NCBI RefSeq assembly: GCF_043555875.1
Contig: NZ_JBIGHW010000013.1
Location: 62,001 to 126,000 of the forward strand
Origin: Pelomonas margarita
GTDB taxonomy: Bacteria > Pseudomonadota > Gammaproteobacteria > Burkholderiales > Burkholderiaceae_C
Direction of reading: 5' to 3'
Length of the DNA: 64,000 nucleotides
Part shown: one piece after another, positions 31,964 to 40,368 of the stretch
Position numbering within the stretch: position 1 is the first letter of the stretch
Layout of the letters: the number at the start of each line of letters is the position of its first letter
The notes under the pieces: generated by a model
Told to the model about the DNA's origin: nothing
Seen by the model: the letters and a program-made list of their open reading frames with translations, nothing else
The model's database searches: none
Position numbers and translations under genes: made by a program

Positions 31964-34171
31964 TCAATAGTCCAGCCACTCCATCGGCGCCACCAGCGCG
32001 GCGCCGCAGATGCGTTCCAGCGTGCCGGTCAGCAGGTCGATGTTGTTGTCGAAGCTGCCGTGGCTGGCGGCGATTTGGTCGCCAGTCTTGGTCGTGCGCA
32101 CCTTGGGCGTCGTCACGCGGTTCAGCAGCGCGCCGGCCGGCCACAGCTTGAGCCAGGCGGTGATGTCGGCCCGCGCGCCGTCGGCCCACTGGTCCAGCGG
32201 CCAGTCGGCCTGCGGCTTGAGCAGCGCCCGCTCCATGCCCAGCAGCGGCTGCTTGCGCACATCGTCAAGCGCGCGCGACACGAGGTAGAGCAGGCTCTTG
32301 CCGTAGATGTCGCGCTCGGCGCTGGGCAGGCCGTCGGCGCGCTCGTTGGCGTCGGTCAGCACGTGCAGGCGCAGCGTGGTCAGCGACAGCACGCCGGCCT
32401 GCTGGGCCGCGCCGTAGTGCTGCACGGCGAAGCCGCTGGAGCAGGCGGCGGCATACAGCTCGCAGCTGGCCACGGGTAGTGGCGTGGTGTCCGCCAGCCG
32501 GCCCAGCAGGTGGCCCAGCAGGATGGAGCCGGCCGAGTGGCCGACGAGGTGCAGCTCTAGCGTCTGGCCCTGGCGGGTCAACGCATCGCGCAGTTCGCGC
32601 AGCATGTCAGCGGCGAGGTCCAGCACATGGTCGTCGGTGGCGCCGCCGGCGGCGTTTTCGCGCATCTCGCTCCAGATGCCGCGCGCGAACTGCCGGCCCA
32701 CGGCCTCGATGGCGCGGTCCTTGGCCTCGGAGGCCGCTTCGCGCAGCTTGTCCAGCCAGCCCTCGCTGCGGTCTCCGCTGTCGACGATGCGGTGTTTGAG
32801 GTCTTCGAGCATGGACTTCAGCGTCTCGCCCGGGCCGGTCTTCCAGGTGAAGAACAGCGGGTAGATGCCATTGGCCAGGAAGTAGGGCGCCAGCACGCGG
32901 ATGCGCTGGATGGAGGCGCCCTCGGCGTTCAGCCCGCCATGCGCGTAGAGCGCGACTTTGACGGTCTTGGCCTTGGCTGCACGCGCCCAGGCGGCGGGGC
33001 GCGTGACGACGATCTCGCGGGCCAGGCCGGCGCGGTCGCTGCGTTCGCGCGTGAAGTCGGTGGCCATCAGCTGGCCGTTGTTGCCCGAGACGAGGGTGTG
33101 CGTGTAGGCCTGGTCGGTGCGCAGCGGCTGGTAGGGCTTGTGGTCGAAGGCGTGGTCGAAGGGCCAGGGGTCGTCGCGTGGGTTGTCTGGCTGGCGCAGC
33201 GTGGGGGCCACGTCGGCCAGCCCGCGGCCGGCCATGACGCGAAAGCCGCTGGCCGCCGGGGCCGACTTGCGGCCGCCCCGGGCCGGCGCCTGGCGCGCCT
33301 TCACGTCGGACAGGTCCTGCGGCACGCCCAGTGCCACGGCCCAGGCGTCCGTGCCGTTGGTGACCCAGTCCTCGTACGGCAGGACGGCAAAGCCGCTGGC
33401 ACCCCAGCCCGTGCCCCAACTGTTCTGCACGACGAAGCCGCGCTCGTTGTAGCCCACCAGCGCGAAGGCGTGGCCGCCGGTCTTCTGCGTCATGGGCGCG
33501 ATGCGCGGCAGCTTGTCGTGGCTGGCGGGCAGGGTGGCGGCGTCCATGGCCCAGCCGTCATGCACCTCGGCCGACACGTAGACGGCGCCGATCTCGTAGA
33601 TGGCCGCCTGCATGTCGACCACGCTCTTCTTCTCGACGCGGTAGTACACGCCCAGCGGCCGGCGCGTGGCGTCCTCGTCCCAGCCGGTCAGGGGGCGCTT
33701 GAACACGCCGCCGCCCTTGGCGTCCAGCGGGTAGGGCCACAGCGCCGCGCTGCACACGCCGTGCTTGTGCCAGCCCTTGAGGGCTCCCCGGCAGGAAGAA
33801 CCTTCGTAGTCCTGGCCCGGCCACTCGTCGTAGAGCTTGGCCAGCTCGTAGAACATGCGCGCGCTGACGGGCTCGGGCAGCGGGCTGCGCGACGCGCCGA
33901 GGTGGCGCAGCCAGTACAGGTAGTTGGTGACGCAGGCCAGGCCGAAGCCGGTGCAGGCGCCCTCGTTGCCCTGGTTCAGGATGCGGCCCGACTTCACATA
34001 GGCAGGCAGCTGCTGCTTCAGGTCGGCATCCAGCGGCCAGCGCGCCGGCAGCGAGCGCAGCGGCGCGCGGTACATGAGGTCACGCAGGTCCAGGCGGTCG
34101 GGGCGGGCGTCCAGCCGGGGAGCGGGGGCGGCCTGGCGGGCGGTAACGGGCTTCTTGGACGGGGTGGCCAT
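31964..34171 (-). CDS. Papain-like protease fused to an alpha/beta hydrolase
   Basis: A 735-residue two-enzyme protein. Residues about 28-285 are a C1 (papain) cysteine protease with every catalytic element: Gln67 (oxyanion hole) and Cys73 in LNQGNEGACTGFG, His234 in GGHAFALVGYN and Asn250 in VVQNSWGTGWG. After a linker rich in proline and charged residues comes an alpha/beta hydrolase region (about 400-735). It has an HGG motif (411-413), nucleophile Ser546 in LVGHSAGS, and probable partners Asp607 and His704. No signal peptide is evident. ATG 34171 is chosen because GGAGA precedes it; the open frame continues a little further upstream. The role is unknown; one protein able to cleave both peptide and ester bonds would suit an effector or degradative enzyme. 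Confidence 0.82.
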   Translation of the reverse strand: MATPSKKPVTARQAAPAPRLDARPDRLDLRDLMYRAPLRSLPARWPLDADLKQQLPAYVKSGRILNQGNEGACTGFGLACVTNYLYWLRHLGASRSPLPEPVSARMFYELAKLYDEWPGQDYEGSSCRGALKGWHKHGVCSAALWPYPLDAKGGGVFKRPLTGWDEDATRRPLGVYYRVEKKSVVDMQAAIYEIGAVYVSAEVHDGWAMDAATLPASHDKLPRIAPMTQKTGGHAFALVGYNERGFVVQNSWGTGWGASGFAVLPYEDWVTNGTDAWAVALGVPQDLSDVKARQAPARGGRKSAPAASGFRVMAGRGLADVAPTLRQPDNPRDDPWPFDHAFDHKPYQPLRTDQAYTHTLVSGNNGQLMATDFTRERSDRAGLAREIVVTRPAAWARAAKAKTVKVALYAHGGLNAEGASIQRIRVLAPYFLANGIYPLFFTWKTGPGETLKSMLEDLKHRIVDSGDRSEGWLDKLREAASEAKDRAIEAVGRQFARGIWSEMRENAAGGATDDHVLDLAADMLRELRDALTRQGQTLELHLVGHSAGSILLGHLLGRLADTTPLPVASCELYAAACSSGFAVQHYGAAQQAGVLSLTTLRLHVLTDANERADGLPSAERDIYGKSLLYLVSRALDDVRKQPLLGMERALLKPQADWPLDQWADGARADITAWLKLWPAGALLNRVTTPKVRTTKTGDQIAASHGSFDNNIDLLTGTLERICGAALVAPMEWLDY

Positions 34172-34261
34172 GGATGTCTCCGAAGTGGCTGCGCATGATG
34201 GCCTCCGGGCTGCGGATACGACATCCCCAGCCACGCGCCCGTCCCCAGGTTGAAGGAAGGG

Positions 34262-34834
34262 TCAGCGCCCCAGGGGCGCGATGCCCAGCCAGGCCGCGTG
34301 CAGCCAGAAGGCGAAGGCTGCCCACAGGCCGACGCCCACGACGACGGCCATTGCGGTGCCCGCCAGCGTCGGTGCAGCGTGGGCCGGCGCCGGACGGCGG
34401 CGTGCCGCGCGGAACACGAGGATGGACCACACCAGGAAGCTGCCGAACAGCATCAGGTCAGTCGCCGTGTTGTTGGCGATCAGGTGGGCGAAGGCCCAGA
34501 CTTTGACCGACAGCGTCAGCGGGTGCTGCAGGCGCGCCTTGATGTGGTTGCGCGGCACATGCGCCGCCGCGAGCAGCACCAGCGCCACCAGCATCAGCGC
34601 CGCCGCCGCGTGGTTCATGCCGCGTAGGGCTGGCCACAGCACGGCCGGCTGCTGGCGCGCCAGCGAGTAGCCCCACACGATCAGGACCAGGCCGATCAGC
34701 GAGACCACGGTGTAGAAGGCCTTCCAGCCCATCGGGCCGAGCGTGGCGATGCGGCCCTGGCGCCAGCGCGGCGCGAGGGCCTGGGTCAGGTGGATGCCGA
34801 GGAAGAGGGCGAGGCCGAGAGAGAGCCAGGTCAT
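34262..34834 (-). CDS. nnrU: NnrU family membrane protein
   Basis: A 190-residue inner-membrane protein with about five to six hydrophobic helices, matching the NnrU family (LFLGIHLTQALAPRWR at the start, HPLTLSVKVWAFAHLIANN in the middle). NnrU is associated with nitrite/nitric oxide reduction in some denitrifiers and is related to isoprenoid-modifying enzymes of the NnrU/MtfB-type group. The exact reaction is unclear. No denitrification genes are nearby. It follows the Lrp-type regulator by 18 bp on the same strand. Confidence 0.82.
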   Translation of the reverse strand: MTWLSLGLALFLGIHLTQALAPRWRQGRIATLGPMGWKAFYTVVSLIGLVLIVWGYSLARQQPAVLWPALRGMNHAAAALMLVALVLLAAAHVPRNHIKARLQHPLTLSVKVWAFAHLIANNTATDLMLFGSFLVWSILVFRAARRRPAPAHAAPTLAGTAMAVVVGVGLWAAFAFWLHAAWLGIAPLGR

Positions 34835-34852
34835 CAGGGTCTTTCGTGAGGG

Positions 34853-35317
34853 TCAGGTCTGTCGGTCGACGCGCAGCGCTAGCACGACCGAGCTGTTGGT
34901 GCGCAGCACGCCGTCGATGTCGCCGATCTCGTCGAGCAGCGCGTCGAGCCGGGCTGTAGTGTCGGCGCGCAGCAGCGCCATGTAGTCGAACTCACCACTG
35001 ACGCTGGCGAGCTGGCGCAGTTCCGGCAGCTCTGTTAGCCGTTTCACCACCTCGCGTCCGGCCTTGGGGCTGACGGTGATGCCGACAAAAGCCTGCACGC
35101 TGCGGCCCGCCTCGTCGCCCCCCAGCCGTGCTGTGTAGCCCACGATGCGGCCGCTGGCCTCCAGCCGCGCCAGCCGCGCGACGACGGTGGTGCGCGCCAC
35201 GCCCAGCTTGCGCGCCAGCGTGGCCGTGCTGTCGCGTGCGCTGGCCTGCAGCAGCAGGATCAGCCGGCGATCCAGGTCGTCGGTCGAGGAGTGCGGATTT
35301 ACCCGTGATTCATTCAT
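34853..35317 (-). CDS. Lrp/AsnC family transcriptional regulator
   Basis: A 154-residue regulator with an N-terminal winged helix-turn-helix (LDRRLILLLQASARDSTATLA then VARTTVVARLARLEASG) and a C-terminal RAM ligand-binding domain (FVGITVSPKAGREV, VSGEFDYMALLRAD). Members sense amino acids. Being divergent from a lysine-degradation operon, it most likely senses lysine or an intermediate such as 2-aminoadipate. The -10-like box GATAAT (35331-35326) lies 8 nt before its ATG and overlaps a GCGA-N4-TCGC palindrome, so autoregulation is likely. Confidence 0.88.
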   Translation of the reverse strand: MNESRVNPHSSTDDLDRRLILLLQASARDSTATLARKLGVARTTVVARLARLEASGRIVGYTARLGGDEAGRSVQAFVGITVSPKAGREVVKRLTELPELRQLASVSGEFDYMALLRADTTARLDALLDEIGDIDGVLRTNSSVVLALRVDRQT

Positions 35318-35321
35318 AACG

Positions 35322-35358
35322 GCGAATTATCGCGACGATCCGGCGAGTGATAAATCGC
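35322..35358. promoter_or_regulatory. Two palindromes in the lrp / lysine-operon control region
   Basis: GCGA-ATTA-TCGC (35322-35333) and GCGA-N8-TCGC (35343-35358) are spaced 21 bp start to start, two helical turns. The first covers the GATAAT box of the Lrp gene. The arrangement suits an octameric Lrp-type protein binding phased sites in the 120-bp divergent gap. A TTTCGTC sequence is also repeated nearby at 35359-35365 and 35380-35386. Confidence 0.45.
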
Positions 35359-35437
35359 TTTCGTCGGAACATCACTTTCTTTCGTCATCGCCTCTGCCTA
35401 GAGTGCGGCCCAACGCAAACACAGCCTGGAGCCCCTC

Positions 35438-36532
35438 ATGAAGATCGCCCTGCTCGGCGCCGGCCACATCGGCCAAACCATCGCCCGCCTGCTGCACGCC
35501 ACCGGCGACTACGAGGTCACCGTGCTCGACAAGAACGGCGGCTACCTGAAGGTGCTGGCCGCCGAAGGCATTGCCACGGCCGAGGTCGACAGCGACAACC
35601 GTGGCGCGCTGGCCGCCCAGCTGCGCGGCAAGGACGCCGTCGTCAACGCGCTGCCCTACCACCTGGCCATCACCGCTGCCGAGCTGGCGCTGGAATGCGG
35701 CTGCCACTACTTCGACCTGACCGAAGACGTGGCTGCCACCCAGGCCATCAAGAAGATGTCCGTGGGCGCCAAGACCGCCTTCATGCCGCAGTGCGGGCTG
35801 GCACCGGGCTTCATCGGCATCGTGGCCCACCACCTGGCCAGCGGCTTCGACTCGGTGCGCGACGTGCAGATGCGCGTCGGCGCGTTGCCGGCCTTCCCGA
35901 CCAATGCGCTGAAGTACAACCTGACGTGGTCCGTCGACGGGCTCATCAACGAGTACTGCCACCCCTGCGAAGCCATCCACGAAGGCGACACCATCGCCGC
36001 GCTGCCGCTGGAGGGCCTGGAGCACTTCAGCCTGGACGGCACCGAGTACGAGGCCTTCAACACCTCCGGCGGCCTTGGCACGCTGTGCGAGACCTGGGCG
36101 GGCAAGGTGCGCAACCTCGACTACAAGACCGTGCGTTATCCCGGTCACCGCGACCTGATGCAGTTCCTGCTTGGCGACCTGGGCCTGAAGAGCGACCAGG
36201 GCAACCTGAAGGACATCATGCGCAAGAGCATGCCGGCGACGATGCAGGACGTGGTGCTCGTCTTCGTCACCGTGTCGGGCATGAAGAACGGCGTGCTGCT
36301 GCAGGAGGTGTTCGCGCGCAAGATCTTCGCCACGCGTGACGGCGCGCAACCGTTGTCGGCCATCCAGATCACGACGGCCGCCGGCATCTGCGCCGCGGTG
36401 GACCTGTTCCGAGAAGGCAAGCTGCCGCAGAGCGGCTTCGTGCGCCAGGAGCAGGTGGCGCTGCCGGACTTCCTGGCCAACCGCTTCGGCTCGGCGTATC
36501 AGCAGTCGCGTCAGGTCGAATCGATCTCGTGA
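35438..36532 (+). CDS. Saccharopine dehydrogenase-like lysine 6-dehydrogenase
   Basis: A 364-residue protein with an N-terminal Rossmann domain (MKIALLGAGHIGQTIARLL) and the saccharopine dehydrogenase C-terminal domain. Proteins of this length and type act on lysine directly (lysine 6-dehydrogenase), giving 2-aminoadipate 6-semialdehyde, which cyclises to piperideine-6-carboxylate. The next gene, an aldehyde dehydrogenase of the AmaB type, would oxidise that product, which supports the assignment. A saccharopine-cleaving or carboxynorspermidine role is less likely here. It is divergent from an Lrp regulator, and its stop overlaps an alternative GTG start of the following gene. Confidence 0.82.
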   Translation: MKIALLGAGHIGQTIARLLHATGDYEVTVLDKNGGYLKVLAAEGIATAEVDSDNRGALAAQLRGKDAVVNALPYHLAITAAELALECGCHYFDLTEDVAATQAIKKMSVGAKTAFMPQCGLAPGFIGIVAHHLASGFDSVRDVQMRVGALPAFPTNALKYNLTWSVDGLINEYCHPCEAIHEGDTIAALPLEGLEHFSLDGTEYEAFNTSGGLGTLCETWAGKVRNLDYKTVRYPGHRDLMQFLLGDLGLKSDQGNLKDIMRKSMPATMQDVVLVFVTVSGMKNGVLLQEVFARKIFATRDGAQPLSAIQITTAAGICAAVDLFREGKLPQSGFVRQEQVALPDFLANRFGSAYQQSRQVESIS

Positions 36533-36546
36533 GGACAATGTTCGCC

Positions 36547-38058
36547 ATGAAGCAAGCAACCCTTTCTGTTCTCGACGCCCTGGGCGTCCACATGCCGGCG
36601 TCCGGCGACCTGACCGTGCGCTCGCCCATCGACGGCAGCGTGCTCGCTCAACTGCCCACCGCCACCGCGGCCGACATGCAGGCCGCCGTCGGCCGCGCTC
36701 ACGAAGCGTTCAAGGCCTGGCGCGTCGTGCCCGCGCCGAAACGCGGCGAACTCGTGCGCCTGTTCGGCGAGGAGCTGCGCGCGCACAAGGCGCAACTGGC
36801 GCAGCTCGTCTCCATCGAAGCCGGCAAGGTGACGAGTGAAGGCCTGGGCGAAGTCCAGGAAATGATCGACATCTGCGAGTTCGCTGTCGGCCTGTCGCGC
36901 CAGCTGCACGGCTTGACCATCGCCAGCGAGCGCCCGGGCCACCGCATGATGGAGCAGTGGCTGCCGCTGGGCGTCGTCGGCATCATCTCGGCGTTCAACT
37001 TCCCCGTGGCCGTGTGGGCCTGGAACTCGGCACTGGCGCTGGTGGCGGGTGACGCCTGCGTATGGAAGCCCAGCGAGAAGACGCCGTTGACCGCGCTGGC
37101 CACGCAGGCGCTGTTCGAGCGCGCCGTGAAGGCCTATCGTGCCGCCGGCCACGCCGCGCCGGATGGCCTGTCCGAGCTGGTCATCGGCCGCGCCGATGCC
37201 GGTGAGGCGATGGTCGACGATGCCCGTGTGGCACTCGTCAGCGCCACCGGCTCCACCCGCATGGGCCGCGCCGTCGGCCCGCGCGTGGCAGCGCGCTTCG
37301 GCCGCTGCCTGCTGGAGCTGGGCGGCAACAACGCCATCATCGTGACGCCCAGCGCCGACCTCGAACTGGCCGTGCGCGGCATCCTGTTCGGCGCCTACGG
37401 CACGGCCGGCCAGCGCTGCACGACGACGCGCCGCGTCATCGCGCACGAGAGCATCCACGACGCGCTCGTCGAGCGCCTGGACCGCGCCCGCGCGCAGCTG
37501 CCCATCGGCTCGCCGGTGGAGGTGGGCACGCTGATCGGCCCGCTGATCGACGTGCAGGCGTTCGACGCGATGCAGGCCGCGCTGAAGGCTGCCCGCGAGC
37601 AGGGCGGCCAGGTCTCTGGCGGCGAGCGCGCGCTGAGCGACCGCTTCCCTGACGCGTACTACGCCCAGCCGGCGCTCGTGCGCATGCCGTCGCAGACCGA
37701 GGTCGTCTGCCACGAGACCTTCGCGCCCATCCTCTACACGCTGAAGTACTCGACGCTGGAAGAGGCCATCGCGCTGCAGAACGGCGTGCCGCAAGGCCTG
37801 TCGTCGGCCATCTTCACGACGGACCTCCGCGAGGCCGAGGCCTTCATGAACGCCGCGGGCAGCGACTGCGGCATCGCCAACGTCAACATCGGCACGTCCG
37901 GTGCGGAGATCGGCGGCGCGTTCGGCGGCGAGAAGGAAACCGGCGGCGGCCGCGAGAGCGGATCGGACGCGTGGAAGGCCTACATGCGCCGCACGACCAA
38001 CACAGTCAACTACTCCAGCGAGCTGCCGTTGGCGCAGGGTGTGAAGTTCGACATTTGA
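36547..38058 (+). CDS. amaB: Aminoadipate-semialdehyde / piperideine-6-carboxylate dehydrogenase
   Basis: A 503-residue NAD-dependent aldehyde dehydrogenase of the ALDH7 class. It oxidises 2-aminoadipate 6-semialdehyde to 2-aminoadipate in lysine breakdown. Visible motifs are FNFPVAVWAWNSALALVAGDACVWKPSEK-region NAD contacts (about 156-184), the glutamate loop LELGGNNAIIV, the catalytic cysteine in GQRCTTTRR, and GGAFGGEKETGGGRESGSD near the C-terminus, typical of ALDH7. Start choice: GTG 36529, ATG 36538 and ATG 36547 are all in frame. ATG 36547 is favoured because GAGGA (36531-36535) sits 11 nt before it. Confidence 0.92.
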   Translation: MKQATLSVLDALGVHMPASGDLTVRSPIDGSVLAQLPTATAADMQAAVGRAHEAFKAWRVVPAPKRGELVRLFGEELRAHKAQLAQLVSIEAGKVTSEGLGEVQEMIDICEFAVGLSRQLHGLTIASERPGHRMMEQWLPLGVVGIISAFNFPVAVWAWNSALALVAGDACVWKPSEKTPLTALATQALFERAVKAYRAAGHAAPDGLSELVIGRADAGEAMVDDARVALVSATGSTRMGRAVGPRVAARFGRCLLELGGNNAIIVTPSADLELAVRGILFGAYGTAGQRCTTTRRVIAHESIHDALVERLDRARAQLPIGSPVEVGTLIGPLIDVQAFDAMQAALKAAREQGGQVSGGERALSDRFPDAYYAQPALVRMPSQTEVVCHETFAPILYTLKYSTLEEAIALQNGVPQGLSSAIFTTDLREAEAFMNAAGSDCGIANVNIGTSGAEIGGAFGGEKETGGGRESGSDAWKAYMRRTTNTVNYSSELPLAQGVKFDI

Positions 38059-38067
38059 CGAACTCGC

Positions 38068-38095
38068 TTGCAGGCCTGAAAAATCAGGCTATACT
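38068..38095 (+). promoter_or_regulatory. Promoter of tRNA-Leu
   Basis: TTGCAG (38068-38073) and TATACT (38090-38095) are 16 nt apart and lie just before the tRNA gene, giving a short leader. The spacer holds an inverted repeat, GCCTGA-AAAA-TCAGGC (38074-38089), which could be the terminator hairpin of the lysine operon placed inside the tRNA promoter. Confidence 0.65.
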
Positions 38096-38110
38096 GCGAG
38101 GCTCCTGAAA

Positions 38111-38195
<85 letters not shown>

Positions 38196-38201
38196 AACGA
38201 A

Positions 38202-38229
38202 AAAGGCCAGCACAAAAGTGCTGGCCTTT
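38202..38229. terminator. Bidirectional terminator after tRNA-Leu
   Basis: AAAGGCCAGCAC (38202-38213) and GTGCTGGCCTTT (38218-38229) form a perfect 12-bp stem with an AAAA loop. The A-run before and T-run after give a terminator usable from both the tRNA and the convergent GGDEF-EAL gene ending at 38248. Confidence 0.85.
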
Positions 38230-38247
38230 GCCGTTTCTGGGGCTCAC

Positions 38248-40281
38248 TCAGCGCATGCTGGAAAACCAGCGCGCCTCGAACTCGGCCGCGCTGACCCCCT
38301 TCCCAAACCACCATCCCTGCCCCCAGTCGCAGCCCATCTGCCGCAGGGCCAGCATCTGCGCCTCGGTCTCAACGCCTTCAGCGATGACTTCCAGGCCCAG
38401 CTCGTGCGCCATCGTCACGATGGCTCGGCACAGCGCTAGCGCCTTGTCCCCCTGCGCCAGGCCGGCGACGAAGCTGCGGTCGATCTTCACCGTGTCGATG
38501 TCGTGGTGCTGCAGGTAGCTCAGCGACGAATAGCCCGTGCCGAAGTCGTCCAGCGATATGGTCAGCCCGGCGGTGCGCAAGTCACGCAGTCGCTGGGCGA
38601 CGGCCTCGTCACGCTCCAGCAGCAGGCCTTCGGTGATCTCCACGGCCAGCGCATCGCCGTCCAGGCCCAGGGTGTGCAGATGCCGGGCCCAGTCCGGCTG
38701 CACGCGGTGGCCGCGCTCGCCCAGGAACTGCACCGGCGACTTGTTGATGCTGATCTGGAAACCTGCCTGCCCCGCCGCCCGCCAGGCCTGTGCTTGCGCC
38801 GCGGCCTCGCGGAATACCCAGTCGCCGATGTCGACGATCAGCCCGGTTGCCTCGGCGATGGGGATGAACTGCGCCGGGCTCACGTCGCCCAGCTGCGGGT
38901 GGCGCCAGCGCAGCAGCGCCTCGGCTTTGCGCGGCGCAGCGGCGGGATCGCGCAGCGACAGGATGGGCTGGTAGACCAGGCTGAACTGTCCCAGCCGCAG
39001 CGCCTCGCGCAGCTCGGTGGCCAGCCGCGTGCGGCGTTGCGCGGCGTCGTGCAGTGCCGGCGTGAACAGGCTCATGCAGTTGCGGCCGGCGTCCTTGGCC
39101 TCGTACAGCGCCAGGTCGGCATGCTTGAACAGCGCCTCGATCTCCCGCCCGTCTCGCGGCGCCAGGCTGACGCCGATGCTGGCCGACACATAGACCCGCT
39201 CGCCGGCCACGTCGAAAGCGTCGGCCAGGGTCTGCAGCAGGGCCTGGCCGACACGCCTGGCCTCGGCCTCGATGGGCGTGGCCGGCAGCATCAGCGTGAA
39301 CTCGTCGCCCCCCATGCGGGCCACGACGCCGCCGTCCGGCGTGCAGCGGCGCAGGCGTTGCGCCACCTGCACCAGCAGGGCGTCGCCCGCGTCGTGGCCC
39401 AGCGAGTCGTTGATCTCCTTGAAGTGATCCAGGTCCACGAACATGACAGCGAGTTCCCCGGGTTGGGTCAGCGCCTGGTCGATGCGCTCGCGCAGCGCGC
39501 GGCGGTTGGGCAGGCCGGTCAGCGTGTCGATGCGCGCCTGCTGCCAGGCCTGGGCCTCCTGGTGCTTGCGGTCGGTGATGTCGGTGTGCGTGCCCACCAT
39601 GCGCAGCGGCCGCCCGTGCGTGTCGCGTTCGATGACCATGCCGCGGCTCAGCACCCACTTCCACGTGCCGTCGCGGGCCAGCACGCGGTGTTCGTTGCGG
39701 TAGGTGGGCATGCGTCCGGCGAAGTGGTCCTCGCGGTCGCGGGCCATCTGGGCCAGATCATCCGGATGCGTGCGCCGGTCGAAGGCCTCGGGCGTCGCTT
39801 CAACGTCGCCCGGCTCGAAGCCGTACAGCCGCAGGTAGCGGTCGGAGAAGTGCTCGACGCCAGCCTGCACATGCCAGTCCCACACGCCGTCGCCACTGCT
39901 CTCCAGAGCCAGCTTCCAGACGGCATCGGCCTCATGCAGCCGTTCCTCGGCCGCGCGGCGGGCCGCGATGTCGGTGTGCGTGCCCAGCCACAGCGATGAG
40001 CCGGGCAGGCGCTGTGCCTGCGACAGCACCCACGAGGGGCCAAGGCGGTACTCCATCTCGAAGGCGCCGCTGGCTTGCGCAGCCGTCCACGTGGCCGCAA
40101 AGGCCGCCCGGTCCTCGGCCTGCAGCAGCTCGATCAGTGGCAGCGGGAGCGCAGGGTGCGCCAGCGCCTCGGCCATGCGCGCGTTCATCCACAGCAGCCG
40201 GGCCTGCGCATCGGCCTGCCAGGCCTGTTGCGGCAGGGCGTCCAGCAGCGAGGCAAAGTGCACGTCGGACGGCATTGGCAT
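38248..40281 (-). CDS. PAS-PAS-GGDEF-EAL cyclic-di-GMP protein
   Basis: A 677-residue cytosolic signalling protein. A first PAS-like region (about 8-115) and a clear PAS/PAC (about 125-250, ending GTHTDITDRK) precede a GGDEF domain with intact RMGGDEF but no RxxD inhibitory site at the usual distance. An EAL domain with all main motifs follows (AEALLRW, EITEGLLL, DDFGTGYSSL, KIDRSF, EGVETEAQ). Both activities are possible. The frame stays open far upstream through HU and LacI, but that part is an antisense shadow. Start is ATG 40281, with ATG 40275 an alternative. It shares a divergent control region with the HU gene. Confidence 0.92.
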   Translation of the reverse strand: MPMPSDVHFASLLDALPQQAWQADAQARLLWMNARMAEALAHPALPLPLIELLQAEDRAAFAATWTAAQASGAFEMEYRLGPSWVLSQAQRLPGSSLWLGTHTDIAARRAAEERLHEADAVWKLALESSGDGVWDWHVQAGVEHFSDRYLRLYGFEPGDVEATPEAFDRRTHPDDLAQMARDREDHFAGRMPTYRNEHRVLARDGTWKWVLSRGMVIERDTHGRPLRMVGTHTDITDRKHQEAQAWQQARIDTLTGLPNRRALRERIDQALTQPGELAVMFVDLDHFKEINDSLGHDAGDALLVQVAQRLRRCTPDGGVVARMGGDEFTLMLPATPIEAEARRVGQALLQTLADAFDVAGERVYVSASIGVSLAPRDGREIEALFKHADLALYEAKDAGRNCMSLFTPALHDAAQRRTRLATELREALRLGQFSLVYQPILSLRDPAAAPRKAEALLRWRHPQLGDVSPAQFIPIAEATGLIVDIGDWVFREAAAQAQAWRAAGQAGFQISINKSPVQFLGERGHRVQPDWARHLHTLGLDGDALAVEITEGLLLERDEAVAQRLRDLRTAGLTISLDDFGTGYSSLSYLQHHDIDTVKIDRSFVAGLAQGDKALALCRAIVTMAHELGLEVIAEGVETEAQMLALRQMGCDWGQGWWFGKGVSAAEFEARWFSSMR

Positions 40282-40319
40282 TGTGTGCGAGGCTTTGCCC
40301 CGACTGTATGCGCCACAAT

Positions 40320-40346
40320 CGCGCCCGCCCGAGCCGTTCGGGCGCG
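40320..40346 (+). other. Alternative hairpins in the HU gene leader
   Basis: CGCGCCCG (40320-40327) can pair with CGGGCGCG (40339-40346), or the overlapping GCCCGA (40327-40332) with TCGGGC (40338-40343). The two folds exclude each other. They lie 23 nt before the HU start and just after a CACAAT box that could be the promoter -10. A regulatory switch is possible but unproven. Confidence 0.35.
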
Positions 40347-40368
40347 CAATTTCGCGAGACCCCCCGCA

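Noticed and set aside
34262..34834. NnrU as evidence of a denitrification cluster
   Set aside because: No nitrite, nitric oxide or nitrous oxide reductase gene lies in the surrounding sequence.
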